Below the pieces are notes generated by a model. The model ran no database searches and had not been told where the DNA came from. It worked only from the letters and a program-made list of their open reading frames with translations. Shown piece by piece: positions 28,228-37,212 of a stretch of 64,000 nt of DNA. This DNA comes from Mycolicibacterium moriokaense (GTDB lineage Bacteria > Actinomycetota > Actinomycetes > Mycobacteriales > Mycobacteriaceae). Each line of letters starts with the position of its first letter. Positions within the stretch are counted from its first letter, which is position 1. The stretch covers positions 1 to 64,000 of the forward strand of contig NZ_QQBJ01000005.1 of assembly GCF_003347205.1 (NCBI RefSeq). Reading direction: 5' to 3'. The translations under genes were made by a program, and so were the position numbers.

Positions 28228-29406
28228 GTGATAGAGGTCCAGGAGTTCCGGGCCGAGGTGCGCGACTGGCTCGCCGACAACCTCGTCGGCGAGTTCGCCG
28301 CGCTCAAGGGCCTCGGCGGGCCGGGGCACGACAACGTGGCATTCACCGAACGCCGGGCGTGGAACCAGCATCTGGCGGCCGCCGGATACACCTGCCTGGG
28401 CTGGCCGGAGGAGCACGGCGGGCGCGGGTTGTCAGTCGCGCATCGCGTCGCGTTCTACGAGGAGTACGCGATCGCCAACGCGCCCGCGAAGGTCAACCAC
28501 TTCGGTGAGGAACTGCTCGGGCCGACGCTGATCGCCTACGGCACCCCGGAGCAGCAGAAGCGCTTCCTGCCCAAGATCCTCGATGTCAGCGAGTTGTGGT
28601 GTCAGGGCTATTCCGAACCGGGCGCGGGCAGCGATCTGGCGAATGTGTCGACGGCGGCCGAACTCGACGGCGATGCATGGGTGATCAACGGGCAGAAGGT
28701 CTGGACGTCACTGGCGCACTGGGCGCAGTGGTGTTTCGTCGTGGCGCGCACCGAGAAGGGCTCCAAGCGCCACGCCGGGCTGTCGTATCTGCTTGTGCCG
28801 CTGGATCAACCGGGCGTGCAGGTACGCCCGATCATCCAGCTCACCGGCGACTCGGAGTTCAACGAGGTGTTCTTCGACGACGCCCGCACCGACGCCGATC
28901 TGGTGGTCGGCGAGCCCGGAGACGGCTGGCGGGTGGCCATGGGCACGCTCACCTTCGAGCGCGGCGTGTCCACCCTTGGTCAGCAGATCGAGTACGCCCG
29001 TGAGCTTTCCGCGATCGCCGAGCTGGCCAAGCGCAACGGAGCCGCCGACGACCCGCTGATCCGCGAACGAATCACCCGGTCGTGGGTGGGCCTGCGCACC
29101 ATGCGGTCGTATGCGCTGGCGACCATGGACCTCGGGCAACAGCGGAGCCGCTCCGGCGGCGACATGGGCGAGGGCCAAGACAACGTTTCGAAGCTGTTGT
29201 GGGCCAACTGGCATCGCGAACTCGGCGACATCGCCATGGACGTGCTCGGCCGCGACGGGCTGACGCTGACCGACGGCGACTTCGACGAGTTCCAGCGGCT
29301 GTATCTGTTTTCGCGCGCCGACACCATCTACGGCGGGTCCAACGAGATCCAGCGCAACATCATCGCCGAGCGGGTGCTCGGCCTACCGCGTGAGGTGAAA
29401 GGTTGA
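28228..29406 (+). CDS. fadE30: Acyl-CoA dehydrogenase FadE30
   Basis: Acyl-CoA dehydrogenase of 392 residues. Motifs are GWPEEHGGRGLS, WCQGYSEPGAGSDLANVST, VINGQKVWTSLAHWAQW, QLTGDSEFNEVFFDD and YGGSNEIQRNIIAERVLGLPRE. Matches Rv3560c, which dehydrogenates the propionyl side chain of the hydroxylated HIP-CoA in the first beta-oxidation step. GTG start at 28228 directly follows the KstR2 box region with AGGGG just upstream. First gene of fadE30-ipdF-kstR2-fadA6; all four frames overlap. Confidence 0.94.
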   Translation: MIEVQEFRAEVRDWLADNLVGEFAALKGLGGPGHDNVAFTERRAWNQHLAAAGYTCLGWPEEHGGRGLSVAHRVAFYEEYAIANAPAKVNHFGEELLGPTLIAYGTPEQQKRFLPKILDVSELWCQGYSEPGAGSDLANVSTAAELDGDAWVINGQKVWTSLAHWAQWCFVVARTEKGSKRHAGLSYLLVPLDQPGVQVRPIIQLTGDSEFNEVFFDDARTDADLVVGEPGDGWRVAMGTLTFERGVSTLGQQIEYARELSAIAELAKRNGAADDPLIRERITRSWVGLRTMRSYALATMDLGQQRSRSGGDMGEGQDNVSKLLWANWHRELGDIAMDVLGRDGLTLTDGDFDEFQRLYLFSRADTIYGGSNEIQRNIIAERVLGLPREVKG

Positions 29407-30191
29407 GTCTCTCAGAGGTTCCGAAGGAGATCGACGGGCACGGCCTGCTCACCGGCAAGGTTGTGGTCGTGACCGCGGCGGCGGGCACCGGCATCGGGTC
29501 CGCGGTGGCCAGGCGCGCGCTCGCCGAAGGCGCCGACGTCGTGGTCTCCGACCATCACGAACGACGGCTCGGCGAAACCAAGGACCAATTGGCCGATTTG
29601 GGCCTGGGCCGGGTGGAAAGCGTGGTCTGCGACGTCACGTCCACCGCGCAGGTCGACGCGCTGATCTCGTCGACGACGGCGCGGATGGGCCGCCTCGACG
29701 TGCTCGTCAACAATGCGGGCCTCGGCGGTCAGACCCCGGTGATCGACATGACCGATGACGAGTGGGACCGGGTGCTCAACGTGACGCTGACGTCGGTGAT
29801 GCGCGCGACGCGCGCCGCGCTGCGATATTTCCGTGACGCCGAGCACGGCGGCGTGATCGTCAACAATGCCAGTGTGCTCGGCTGGCGCGCGCAGCACTCG
29901 CAGTCGCACTACGCCGCGGCGAAGGCCGGCGTGATGGCGCTGACGCGCTGCGCCGCGATCGAGGCCGTCGACCACGGGGTGCGGATCAACGCGGTGTCGC
30001 CGAGCATCGCGCGGCACAAATTCCTGGAGAAGACCAGTTCGTCGGAGCTTCTGGATCGGCTCTCCGAAGGTGAGGCGTTCGGCCGGGCCGCCGAACCGTG
30101 GGAAGTCGCGGCCACCATCGCGTTTCTGGCCAGCGATTACTCCAGTTACCTGACCGGAGAAGTCATTTCGGTGTCGAGCCAGCGCGCATGA
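29403..30191 (+). CDS. ipdF: SDR dehydrogenase of C/D-ring degradation (IpdF-type, Rv3559c-like)
   Basis: Short-chain dehydrogenase of 262 residues. It has VVTAAAGTGIGSAVARRA as cofactor loop, VLVNNAGLGGQTPVIDM, the catalytic Ser in VNNASVLGW and the Tyr/Lys pair in HYAAAKAGVMAL. Position between fadE30 and kstR2 and length equal M. tuberculosis Rv3559c, described as IpdF in work on the last two steroid rings, where it acts on a hydroxyl or keto group of the indane-CoA intermediate. Its TTG or GTG-type start overlaps the fadE30 stop by 4 bp. Exact substrate is taken from literature memory. Confidence 0.88.
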   Translation: MSLSEVPKEIDGHGLLTGKVVVVTAAAGTGIGSAVARRALAEGADVVVSDHHERRLGETKDQLADLGLGRVESVVCDVTSTAQVDALISSTTARMGRLDVLVNNAGLGGQTPVIDMTDDEWDRVLNVTLTSVMRATRAALRYFRDAEHGGVIVNNASVLGWRAQHSQSHYAAAKAGVMALTRCAAIEAVDHGVRINAVSPSIARHKFLEKTSSSELLDRLSEGEAFGRAAEPWEVAATIAFLASDYSSYLTGEVISVSSQRA

Positions 30192-30811
30192 CGAACTCCG
30201 CGGCCGGCCAGCCGGCGACTCGACGGGACGAGCTGCTCGAGCTCGCCGCGACGATGTTCGCCGAGCGCGGGCTGCGGGCCACCACCGTTCGCGACATCGC
30301 CGACTCGGCGGGCATCCTGTCCGGCAGCCTGTATCACCACTTCTCCTCGAAGGAGGAGATGGTCGACGAATTGCTGCGCGGCTTCCTGGACTGGCTCTTC
30401 GAGCGCTACAACGAGATCGTCGCCACCGAGCCCAATCCGATGGAACGGCTCAAGGGGCTGTTCATGGCGTCGTTCGAGGCGATCGAGCACCGGCACGCGC
30501 AGGTCGTCATCTACCAGGACGAGGCGAAGCGGCTGTCCGGGCACGCGCGGTTCGCCTACGTGGAGCAGCGCAACAAAGAGCAGCGCAAGATGTGGCACGA
30601 CCTTCTCAACCAAGGCATCGACGAGGGGTGCTTCCGCCCCGACATCGACGTCGACCTGGTGTATCGCTTCATCCGCGACACCACATGGGTTTCGGTTCGC
30701 TGGTATCAGCCGGGCGGACCGCTGACGGCCGAGCAGGTCGGCCGCCAATACCTGTCCATTGTTCTCGGCGGCATCACCGCCGAAGGGAAAAAGGAGCCAA
30801 CTGATGCCTGA
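30188..30811 (+). CDS. kstR2: TetR-family repressor KstR2
   Basis: TetR-type repressor of 207 residues. HTH: TTVRDIADSAGILSGSLYHHFSSKEEMVDEL (about 33-63). The ligand domain contains VVIYQDEAKRLSGHARFAYVEQRNKEQ and FIRDTTWVSVRWY, as in KstR2 (Rv3557c). It represses the HIP regulon and is released by HIP-CoA. The ATG at 30188 overlaps the SDR stop by 4 bp. The repressor is encoded inside one of the operons it controls, downstream of the 28198 box, giving negative autoregulation. Confidence 0.95.
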   Translation: MTNSAAGQPATRRDELLELAATMFAERGLRATTVRDIADSAGILSGSLYHHFSSKEEMVDELLRGFLDWLFERYNEIVATEPNPMERLKGLFMASFEAIEHRHAQVVIYQDEAKRLSGHARFAYVEQRNKEQRKMWHDLLNQGIDEGCFRPDIDVDLVYRFIRDTTWVSVRWYQPGGPLTAEQVGRQYLSIVLGGITAEGKKEPTDA

Positions 30812-31952
30812 GGCATACGTCATCGACGCCGTGCGCACGGCGGTCGGCAAGCGCAACGGGTCGCTCGCGGGCGTGCATCCCGTCGACCTCGGTGCCGCGG
30901 GCTGGCGCGGATTGCTGGACCGCGTCGACGTCGACCCGGGCGCCGTCGACGACGTGATCGCCGGCTGCGTCGACGCGATCGGGCCGCAGGCGGGCAACAT
31001 CGCCAGGCTGTCCTGGCTGGCCGCCGGCTACCCGGAGGAGGTGCCGGGAGTCACGGTGGATCGGCAGTGCGGATCCAGCCAGCAAGCGATTTCCTTTGGC
31101 GCCCAGGCGATCATGTCGGGCACCGCCGATCTGATCGTCGCCGGTGGCATGCAGAACATGAGCCAGATCCCGATCTCCTCGGCGATGACGGTGGCCGAGC
31201 AGTTCGGCTTCACCTCGCCCACCAACGAGTCCAAGAGCTGGCTGCACCGCTACGGAGACCAGGAGATCTCGCAGTTCCGCGGCGCGGAGCTGATCGCCGA
31301 GAAGTGGGACATCTCCCGCGAGGAGATGGAGGAGTACTCGCTGACCAGCCACCAACGGGCCCAGGAGGCCATCCGTGCCGGGTACTTCGAGAACGAGATC
31401 ATCCCGGTGGACGGATTCGTCACCGACGAGGGCCCCCGCGACACGTCGCTGGAGAAGATGGCGGGCCTCAAGACGCTGGTCGACGGTGGCCGGCTGACCG
31501 CCGCGATGGCGAGCCAGATCTCCGACGGCGCCAGCGCGACGCTGCTTGCCTCCGAGCGGGCGGTCAAGGAACACGGCCTCACACCGCGGGCCCGCATCCA
31601 CCACATCAGCGCACGCGGCGCCGACCCGGTGTTCATGCTGACGGGCCCCATCCCGGCGACCCGCTACGCGCTGGACAAGACCGGGTTGACGATGGACGAC
31701 ATCGACACCGTCGAGATCAACGAGGCCTTCGCGCCGGTCGTGATGGCGTGGCTGAAGGAGACCAAGGCGGACCACGCGAAGGTCAATCCGAGCGGTGGCG
31801 CCATCGCGCTGGGGCATCCTCTCGGTGCCACCGGAGCCAAACTGTTTGCCACCATGCTGAATACGCTCGAGCGCACCGGCGGCCGCTACGGAATGCAGAC
31901 GATGTGCGAGGGCGGCGGCACCGCGAACGTGACGATCATCGAACGTCTTTAG
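30804..31952 (+). CDS. fadA6: Acetyl-CoA acetyltransferase FadA6
   Basis: Thiolase of 382 residues. Nucleophilic Cys89 in DRQCGSSQQAI, NEAFAPVV, the histidine in GHPLGATGAK and the C-terminal Cys in MCEGGGTANVTI form the active site. It matches FadA6 (Rv3556c), which performs thiolysis late in C/D-ring degradation after IpdAB opening. The ATG at 30804 lies 8 bp inside kstR2 with AAGGAG in front, so the start is well supported. Last gene of the fadE30 operon. Confidence 0.94.
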   Translation: MPEAYVIDAVRTAVGKRNGSLAGVHPVDLGAAGWRGLLDRVDVDPGAVDDVIAGCVDAIGPQAGNIARLSWLAAGYPEEVPGVTVDRQCGSSQQAISFGAQAIMSGTADLIVAGGMQNMSQIPISSAMTVAEQFGFTSPTNESKSWLHRYGDQEISQFRGAELIAEKWDISREEMEEYSLTSHQRAQEAIRAGYFENEIIPVDGFVTDEGPRDTSLEKMAGLKTLVDGGRLTAAMASQISDGASATLLASERAVKEHGLTPRARIHHISARGADPVFMLTGPIPATRYALDKTGLTMDDIDTVEINEAFAPVVMAWLKETKADHAKVNPSGGAIALGHPLGATGAKLFATMLNTLERTGGRYGMQTMCEGGGTANVTIIERL

Positions 31953-32017
31953 CGAGCACGCTGCGACCGGCGCGAGCCGGAGTGTAAACAGAATGTCGTG
32001 AGTGTGAGGCCGCCCTC

Positions 32018-33442
32018 GTGAGTCGGCCACTGGCGGGCTGGTCCGAACTGGACAACCGACAACGACGCGTTCTCGCGTGCACACTGTCGGCCAACGCGCT
32101 GGTGTTCTTCGATCAGACGGCCGTCACCGTCGCGCTGCCCGACATCGGTGACGAGTTCGGCGCGTACGGCGCCGACCTGCAGTGGGTGGTGTCGGCGTAT
32201 CTGCTCGCTCTGGCGGTGTTCATGCTGGTGGCGGGCAGGGTGGCCGACCGGTGGGGGCTGCGGCGGACCTTCCTGACCGGTCTCGGGGTCTTCCTGGTCG
32301 GCTCGCTGTGCTGCGCGGTCGCGCCGAGCCTGGGCTGGCTGGTCGGCGCGCGGCTTCTGCAGGGCGTCGGCGGCGCGTTCGTGCAGCCACTCGCACTGGG
32401 GATCACCACCAGGGCGGCAGGCGAGGCACTGCGGGGCTGGGCGATCGGCGTCCTCGCCACCGGAGGCACGTCGTTTCTGGTGTTCGGACCGCTCATCGCC
32501 GGAGCCCTGCTGATCAGCAGTTGGCGCTGGATCTTCGTGGTGTCGCTGCCCATCGTGGTGTTCGCGATCCTGATGGGCCGTCGGTCCATCCTGTCGTCGC
32601 GGGAGGCGGCGCCGCGGCCGATCTCCTGGGTGTCGGTCGTGTTGCTGGCTTTCGGGCTTGCCGCCGTGCTGTTCTCCGTGGTCAGCGTCGCGCAGCTGTC
32701 TTGGCGGGTGCTCGCCCCCTTCGTCTGCGGGCTCGGTGCGCTGGCGATCTTCGTCCGGTTGCAACTGCACGCGCGTTATCCCCTGCTGGACGTCGGGCTG
32801 CTGAAGAACGCCATGCTCGCCACCTCGCTCGGCGCTTTGTTCGCGATCCAGTTCGCTGTCTTCGGTGTGACGGTCTACCTGGCGTTGTACCTGCGTCACC
32901 GGCTGGGGCTGAGCGGCCTCGCCGCGGGCGCGGTGATCGCGATCGCCGGAGCGGCCACGCCCCTGCTGTCCGTCAGGGCGGGCCGGATCGCCGACCGCGC
33001 CGGACCCCGCGCGCTGGTCTTGCCCGGGCTTGTGCTGGCCTCAGTCGGTTTGGTGATGCTCGGCGTGCTGGCGCCGATGGACGGCGTGGTTGTGCTGTTG
33101 CCTGGGCTGATCACGTTCGCACTCGGCCGACCGGGGGTGTTCACGCCCGCGGGAACCGGGCCGTTCCTCGCGCTCGGGCCGGATCAGCGGGCGTTCGCGG
33201 CCAGCTTGGCCACCGAGGCGCGTCAGCTCGGAGCGGCGCTCGGTGTCGCGATGACGACCGCGGTCGGCATCGCCGTCGGCGGTGGCTCCGTTGTGCGAGG
33301 CGCGCCCCTACTCGGCCACGGTCTGCGGGCCGCGACGCTGGTGGCCGCCGTTGTGTGCGCGCTCGCGGCTCTCGCGGTCTGGCGCATGATGCCTATGGGC
33401 AAACCGGCTATTGCGCAAGGGCTAGACCGCCCAAAGCGATGA
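32018..33442 (+). CDS. MFS drug-efflux-type transporter (DHA2-like)
   Basis: Membrane protein of 474 residues with about 14 helices. Motif A is GRVADRWGLRRTFL, the antiporter motif C region is GPLIAGALL, and FFDQTAVTVALPDIGDEF with LQWVVSAYLLALAVFML is typical of EmrB/QacA-type DHA2 proteins. GTG start at 32018. It sits alone between fadA6 and a gene remnant, where M. tuberculosis has fdxB and other genes. Substrate unknown. Its last 35 bases overlap the antisense pseudogene. Confidence 0.82.
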   Translation: MSRPLAGWSELDNRQRRVLACTLSANALVFFDQTAVTVALPDIGDEFGAYGADLQWVVSAYLLALAVFMLVAGRVADRWGLRRTFLTGLGVFLVGSLCCAVAPSLGWLVGARLLQGVGGAFVQPLALGITTRAAGEALRGWAIGVLATGGTSFLVFGPLIAGALLISSWRWIFVVSLPIVVFAILMGRRSILSSREAAPRPISWVSVVLLAFGLAAVLFSVVSVAQLSWRVLAPFVCGLGALAIFVRLQLHARYPLLDVGLLKNAMLATSLGALFAIQFAVFGVTVYLALYLRHRLGLSGLAAGAVIAIAGAATPLLSVRAGRIADRAGPRALVLPGLVLASVGLVMLGVLAPMDGVVVLLPGLITFALGRPGVFTPAGTGPFLALGPDQRAFAASLATEARQLGAALGVAMTTAVGIAVGGGSVVRGAPLLGHGLRAATLVAAVVCALAALAVWRMMPMGKPAIAQGLDRPKR

Positions 33443-33599
33443 TCCAGCCGGCGAAGCTGCCCACCAGGAAGTACTCGGCGATGTCGTCGATGCCGATACC
33501 TCCATTCTCCCTTGCCTTTCGGGCGCTTATCTCCGAGTATCAGCAACCGCTCCAGCGATCCAAGCAGATGGTGCCGACAAATCACCGCGGCGTTGACTG
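33408..33599 (-). pseudogene. Remnant of a DUF3307-type membrane protein
   Basis: The 263 bases between the MFS gene and ipdC hold no intact gene. On the minus strand two successive frames read as pieces of one membrane protein: first LLGSLERLLILGDKRPKGKG (about 33560-33500), then after a frame change ENGGIGIDDIAEYFLVGSFA and GWIIALGGLALAQ up to a TAG at 33408. The pattern LERxLIL...AEYFLVG...ALGGLAL is that of the C-terminus of DUF3307-family proteins. No start codon or N-terminal half is present. Family assignment is from memory of the motif; decay by frameshift and 5' loss is what the sequence shows. Confidence 0.45.
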
Positions 33600-33705
33600 C
33601 GTCGACGTCGGCCCTGGTCGCGTCCTGAATACCCGTCGCCGATCAGCGTCGCCCGCGCACTCGATGAAGCGGAGGGCTTCATATTATTGGAATTGAGCCC
33701 AGCAC

Positions 33706-34767
33706 TTACTCCACGTATGCGGCGGCGGCCTGGAGATGCTTGACCGCGTCGCTGACGATCGATTCGACCAGCTCCGCACACGATGGCAGATCGTCCAGCA
33801 TGCCGGCGACCTGGCCGGAAGCCAGCACACCGGCATCGGTGTTGCCCTCGACCAGGCCGGCCTTCAGCAGCATCGGCGTGTTGGCCGCCATCACCACCTG
33901 CGACCAGGTGAGATCCTTGCCGTGCCGCATCTCGAGGCCATCGCTGACCATCGACCGCCAGGTCATCTTCGACATCTTCTTGAATTTCTGCGCATTGCGA
34001 ATCGCTGCGCCGAAACCGCGCAGCCGCGAACCGCTTTCGAGCTTTTCCACCAGGCCGGTGCGCAGCACGCGGTGCGGCATGCCGTCGACGCGGGTGGACA
34101 CCACGGTGCCGTCGAGTCCGGCCTGAAGGTAACGCTGCTTGACGGCGTCGGGCACGGTGGAGTCCGACGTCAACAGAAACCGGGTGCCCATCGCGACGCC
34201 CGCAGCACCGTAGGACAGTGCGGCGGCCAGGCCGCGGCCGTCGAAGAAGCCGCCCGCGGCCACCACCGGGATGTCGACCGCGTCGAGCACCGACGGCAGC
34301 AACAGCGTGGTGGCGATCGGTCCGGTGTGGCCGCCGCCTTCGCCGCCCTGCACGATGACCGCGTCGGCGCCCCAGCCCGCGACCTTCTTGGCGTGCTTGG
34401 CCAACCCGACCGACGGAATCACCACCACGCCGGCGTCTTTGAGCTTGGCGATCAGGTCGGGCTTTGGTGCCAGCGCGAACGATGCGACCTTGACGCCCTC
34501 GCGGATCAGCAGGTCCACCCGGTCGATGGCGTCGCCGGCGTCGGCGCGGATGTTGATGCCGAACGGTTTGTCCGTGGTGGCCTTCACCTTGGCGACCGCG
34601 GTCTGCAGTTCGTCCAGCGTCATCGTCGCCGAGGCCAGGATGCCGAGGCCGCCGGCGTTGGATGTCGCCGAGACCAGTCGCGCGCCGGCGACCCATCCCA
34701 TGCCGGTCTGCACCACCGGGTGCTCGATGCCGATCAGCTCGGTCAACGGTGTGCGCAGTCTGCTCAT
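33706..34767 (-). CDS. ipdC: IpdC, flavin-dependent enzyme of the nitronate monooxygenase fold
   Basis: TIM-barrel FMN protein of 353 residues, usually annotated 2-nitropropane dioxygenase. Visible are QTGMGWVAGARLVSATSNAG, GINIRADAGD, the phosphate-binding IVQGGEGGGHTG and VAAGGFFDGRGLAAALSYGA, then GTRFLLTSDS. It matches Rv3553 (IpdC), which acts on the CoA-bound indane intermediate before ring D opening. Third gene after ipdA and ipdB in the echA20-ipdA-ipdB-ipdC operon; ATG overlaps the ipdB stop by 4 bp. Confidence 0.92.
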   Translation of the reverse strand: MSRLRTPLTELIGIEHPVVQTGMGWVAGARLVSATSNAGGLGILASATMTLDELQTAVAKVKATTDKPFGINIRADAGDAIDRVDLLIREGVKVASFALAPKPDLIAKLKDAGVVVIPSVGLAKHAKKVAGWGADAVIVQGGEGGGHTGPIATTLLLPSVLDAVDIPVVAAGGFFDGRGLAAALSYGAAGVAMGTRFLLTSDSTVPDAVKQRYLQAGLDGTVVSTRVDGMPHRVLRTGLVEKLESGSRLRGFGAAIRNAQKFKKMSKMTWRSMVSDGLEMRHGKDLTWSQVVMAANTPMLLKAGLVEGNTDAGVLASGQVAGMLDDLPSCAELVESIVSDAVKHLQAAAAYVE

Positions 34768-35513
34768 GCGCGTATTTCCTTGTCCCGCAGCGACTTGGGA
34801 TCGATAACCTCGCGCAACAGCTTGAGCTCGTCGTCGGTCGCGAGCCGCGTTTGCTCGACCTCGTCCAACCCGTGCACCTCGAAGGAGGTGTTCTCGCGGA
34901 CCTGCTCGGCGTGGATGCCGGGGTGCAGCGACACCGCCCGCATGGTGTGGTCAGGGCCGTTGAAGTCGAAGACGCCGAGGTTGGACACCACCCGGAACAC
35001 GTTGACGAACCGGTAGGCCGGGTTGTCGGGATCCACCTTGTCCCAACCGATCCCGGACACGATGTCCACGTTGTCGCAGAACACCCGCTTGGAGTGGTTG
35101 CCGACCCAGTAGCTGGTCGCGTGGTTGATCGTGTTCCCGGGCGCTCCGCGCACGCCGAACATCTGCCGGGTGGGGTGCTGAAGCGGACCGAACGCCGACA
35201 GGTTCTGGTTGCCGTAACGGTCGACCTGGTTCGCCCCCATCACGACGTGACGGCGGCCCCACGCCAGTGTCTCGAAGACGCGGCCGAACGGCATCCAGCC
35301 CTCGATGGCGCCGGTCGCGCCGATCGCCGGGGTGTCGGCAAGCAACCGCGCCTCGCCGTCGGTGAGCAGGATGTCGGGGGAGAACGTCAGACGCGCCAGG
35401 CGGGCGCCGATCGACACCATGGTCGCCATCGGGCTGACCATGATCTCGCCTGCGCCGCGGAACAATTCGGCGCATGCGACGGCACACACCTCTGCGCGCG
35501 ATACGGAGATCAC
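34764..35513 (-). CDS. ipdB: COCHEA-CoA hydrolase beta subunit IpdB
   Basis: CoA-transferase-fold subunit of 249 residues. It starts ISVSRAEVCAVACAELFRGAGE and includes GATGAIEGWMPFGRVFETL, VVMGANQVDRYGNQNLSAFG and WVGNHSKRVFC. It matches Rv3552. IpdA and IpdB form a heteromer that, unlike true CoA transferases, hydrolyses the last steroid ring as a C-C bond in COCHEA-CoA. Overlaps ipdA and ipdC by 4 bp each, so the subunits are translationally coupled. Confidence 0.94.
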   Translation of the reverse strand: MISVSRAEVCAVACAELFRGAGEIMVSPMATMVSIGARLARLTFSPDILLTDGEARLLADTPAIGATGAIEGWMPFGRVFETLAWGRRHVVMGANQVDRYGNQNLSAFGPLQHPTRQMFGVRGAPGNTINHATSYWVGNHSKRVFCDNVDIVSGIGWDKVDPDNPAYRFVNVFRVVSNLGVFDFNGPDHTMRAVSLHPGIHAEQVRENTSFEVHGLDEVEQTRLATDDELKLLREVIDPKSLRDKEIRA

Positions 35514-36391
35514 TTTGATGGCTCCTCTGCGAACTTCCGGACCGCCGCCTGGTAATCCGCCTCGTCACCTGACAGATAGGTCGAGACGAACGTCTGCCAG
35601 GTTTCGTCGGATGCGGCCGCTTCGGCGTAGTGGCGCTGGAACTTCTCGTCTCGCCTGTAGTCCGGCTCGGCGGTGGTGAAGTGCGCACCGCCCGGCGCCT
35701 CGACGACGCTGTCGACCATCATCCGGTTGATCAAGAGCGCCTGCGGTGGAACCGCTTTCACCAACTCCTCGGTGGCCACCACCCGCTCGACCGACATCAG
35801 GCGGCGCTGTGCCGCCATCAGGAACAGGTCGTCGAAGTACGGGTCGATGCCGGTGTAGGCCGCGTTGCCGTGCTCGTCGCCGACGTTCATGTGGACGAAC
35901 GCGGCATCGAGGTTCAGCGCGGGCATCGCGACCAGTTCCTCGTAGCCGCCGTCGGTCGGGTAGGGCGACGTCACGGTCTTGAGTTCGTCGCCCCAGAACG
36001 CGCGCACGTCGCTGCCGAGGCCGGCGCGGATGGGCAGAAACGGGAGCCGTTGTGCCGCGGCCTGCAGGCCGCAGCGCAGCATCCCCTCGTCCATCTCGCG
36101 CGACTCGATGGCGCCGCTGGTGCGCGCCTTGGCGAACCACGGGTCGTAGAAGGGCGGCGAATCCAGCGATACGAAGCCGTAGTAGACCCGCTTGACCTTG
36201 CCTGCCGAGCAGAGCATCCCGACGTCCGGTCCGCCGTAGGTCACCAGGGTGAGGTCGGTGACATCGGTGCGCAGCAGCGCCCGCACGAACGCCATCGGTT
36301 TGCGCCGCGACCCCCAGCCGCCGATGCCGATGGTCATCCCGCTCTCGATGGAGGCGACGGCGTCGTCGAGAGTTGTTCTCTTGTCTGTCAC
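35510..36391 (-). CDS. ipdA: COCHEA-CoA hydrolase alpha subunit IpdA
   Basis: CoA-transferase-fold subunit of 293 residues. Motifs are SGMTIGIGGWGSRRKPMAF, LTLVTYGGPDVGMLCSAGKV, the acidic stretch ESREMDEGMLRCGLQAAAQR (about 97-113), and NVGDEHGNAAYTG. The conserved glutamates there probably include the catalytic Glu reported for IpdA. Matches Rv3551. Its ATG overlaps the echA20 stop (ATGA). Loss of ipdAB is known to be toxic on cholesterol because CoA becomes trapped in ring intermediates. Confidence 0.94.
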   Translation of the reverse strand: MTDKRTTLDDAVASIESGMTIGIGGWGSRRKPMAFVRALLRTDVTDLTLVTYGGPDVGMLCSAGKVKRVYYGFVSLDSPPFYDPWFAKARTSGAIESREMDEGMLRCGLQAAAQRLPFLPIRAGLGSDVRAFWGDELKTVTSPYPTDGGYEELVAMPALNLDAAFVHMNVGDEHGNAAYTGIDPYFDDLFLMAAQRRLMSVERVVATEELVKAVPPQALLINRMMVDSVVEAPGGAHFTTAEPDYRRDEKFQRHYAEAAASDETWQTFVSTYLSGDEADYQAAVRKFAEEPSK

Positions 36392-37143
36392 TTGGCTCCC
36401 TTGTCCGTGCCCGCGAATGCGTCGCGGTGCTCGTCGGACACCCCGGACAGGTTCAGCTCGAACGTGAAGCCCTGTTCCATCCGGTAACTCGAGTTGACTT
36501 TCTGCACGTCGATGAGGTTCAGCGCTTCCTTGGCCGCCCTGATCACCCTGGTGTCCTTCGCGGCGATGTCGCGTGCGACGCGCAAGGCGGCCTCATCGAG
36601 GTCCGCTCTCGGGACCACCTCGTGCACCGACCCGAAGTGGTGCAGGGTCGCGGCGTCGACGGTGGCGGCGGTGAAGAACAGCCTGCGCATCATGTGTTGC
36701 GGCACCAGGCGCGAGAGGTGGGTGGCGGCACCGAGCGCGCCTCGTTCCACCTCGGGCAGCCCGAACGTCGCGTCGTCGGAGGCGACGATCACATCGGCGT
36801 TGCCGACCAGGCCGATGCCGCCGCCCACGCAGAATCCGTTGACGGCCGCCACCACCGGCACGGCGCACTCGTAGACCGCGCGGAACGCCTCGAAGCAGCC
36901 GCGGTTGGCGTCGATCAGCGCGCTGAACCCCTCGGTGTTCTGCATCTCCTTGATGTCGACACCCGCATTGAAACCGCGGCCCTCGGCGCGCAGGATCACC
37001 ACGTGGGTGGACTGGTCGCGGCCGGCCGCCGTGATGGCGTCGGCCAGTTCGAACCAGCCGCGGGACGGGATGGCGTTGACGGGCGGGTAGTCGACGGTGA
37101 CCGAGACGATGCCCGGTTCGACCGACTTGGTGGTGATCGTCAT
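36388..37143 (-). CDS. echA20: Enoyl-CoA hydratase-fold ring D hydrolase EchA20
   Basis: Crotonase-fold protein of 251 residues. It has LRAEGRGFNAGVDIKEM, the oxyanion segment AVNGFCVGGGIGLVGNADV and FGLPEVERGALGAATHLSRL. Matches EchA20 (Rv3550), which opens ring D hydrolytically rather than hydrating a double bond. First gene of the minus-strand ipd operon; its ATG is 40 bp from a KstR2 box, and it is divergent from the Rv3549c-like SDR. Confidence 0.94.
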   Translation of the reverse strand: MTITTKSVEPGIVSVTVDYPPVNAIPSRGWFELADAITAAGRDQSTHVVILRAEGRGFNAGVDIKEMQNTEGFSALIDANRGCFEAFRAVYECAVPVVAAVNGFCVGGGIGLVGNADVIVASDDATFGLPEVERGALGAATHLSRLVPQHMMRRLFFTAATVDAATLHHFGSVHEVVPRADLDEAALRVARDIAAKDTRVIRAAKEALNLIDVQKVNSSYRMEQGFTFELNLSGVSDEHRDAFAGTDKGAK

Positions 37144-37182
37144 CGACGGCTCCTGGGTCTCCCCCGCAGGGGTCGGCTACCT

Positions 37183-37198
37183 AAGCAAGCACTTGCTT
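37183..37198. promoter_or_regulatory. KstR2 operator (echA20 / SDR)
   Basis: AAGCAAGCACTTGCTT is a 16-bp palindrome with only the central two bases unpaired and contains AnCAAGnnCTTGnT. It sits between divergent start codons at 37143 and 37213 and should control both ipd-side operons. Confidence 0.92.
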
Positions 37199-37212
37199 GG
37201 TACGCTAGCACA

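Noticed and set aside
31949-32899. Long open frame on the minus strand across the DHA2 transporter gene
   Set aside because: Its translation is dominated by Arg, Gln, His and Asp and matches no family; it is the shadow of a GC-rich membrane-protein gene.
33736-35016. Long plus-strand open frame across ipdC and ipdB
   Set aside because: Composition is that of an antisense shadow; ipdC and ipdB are clear on the minus strand with overlapping starts and stops.
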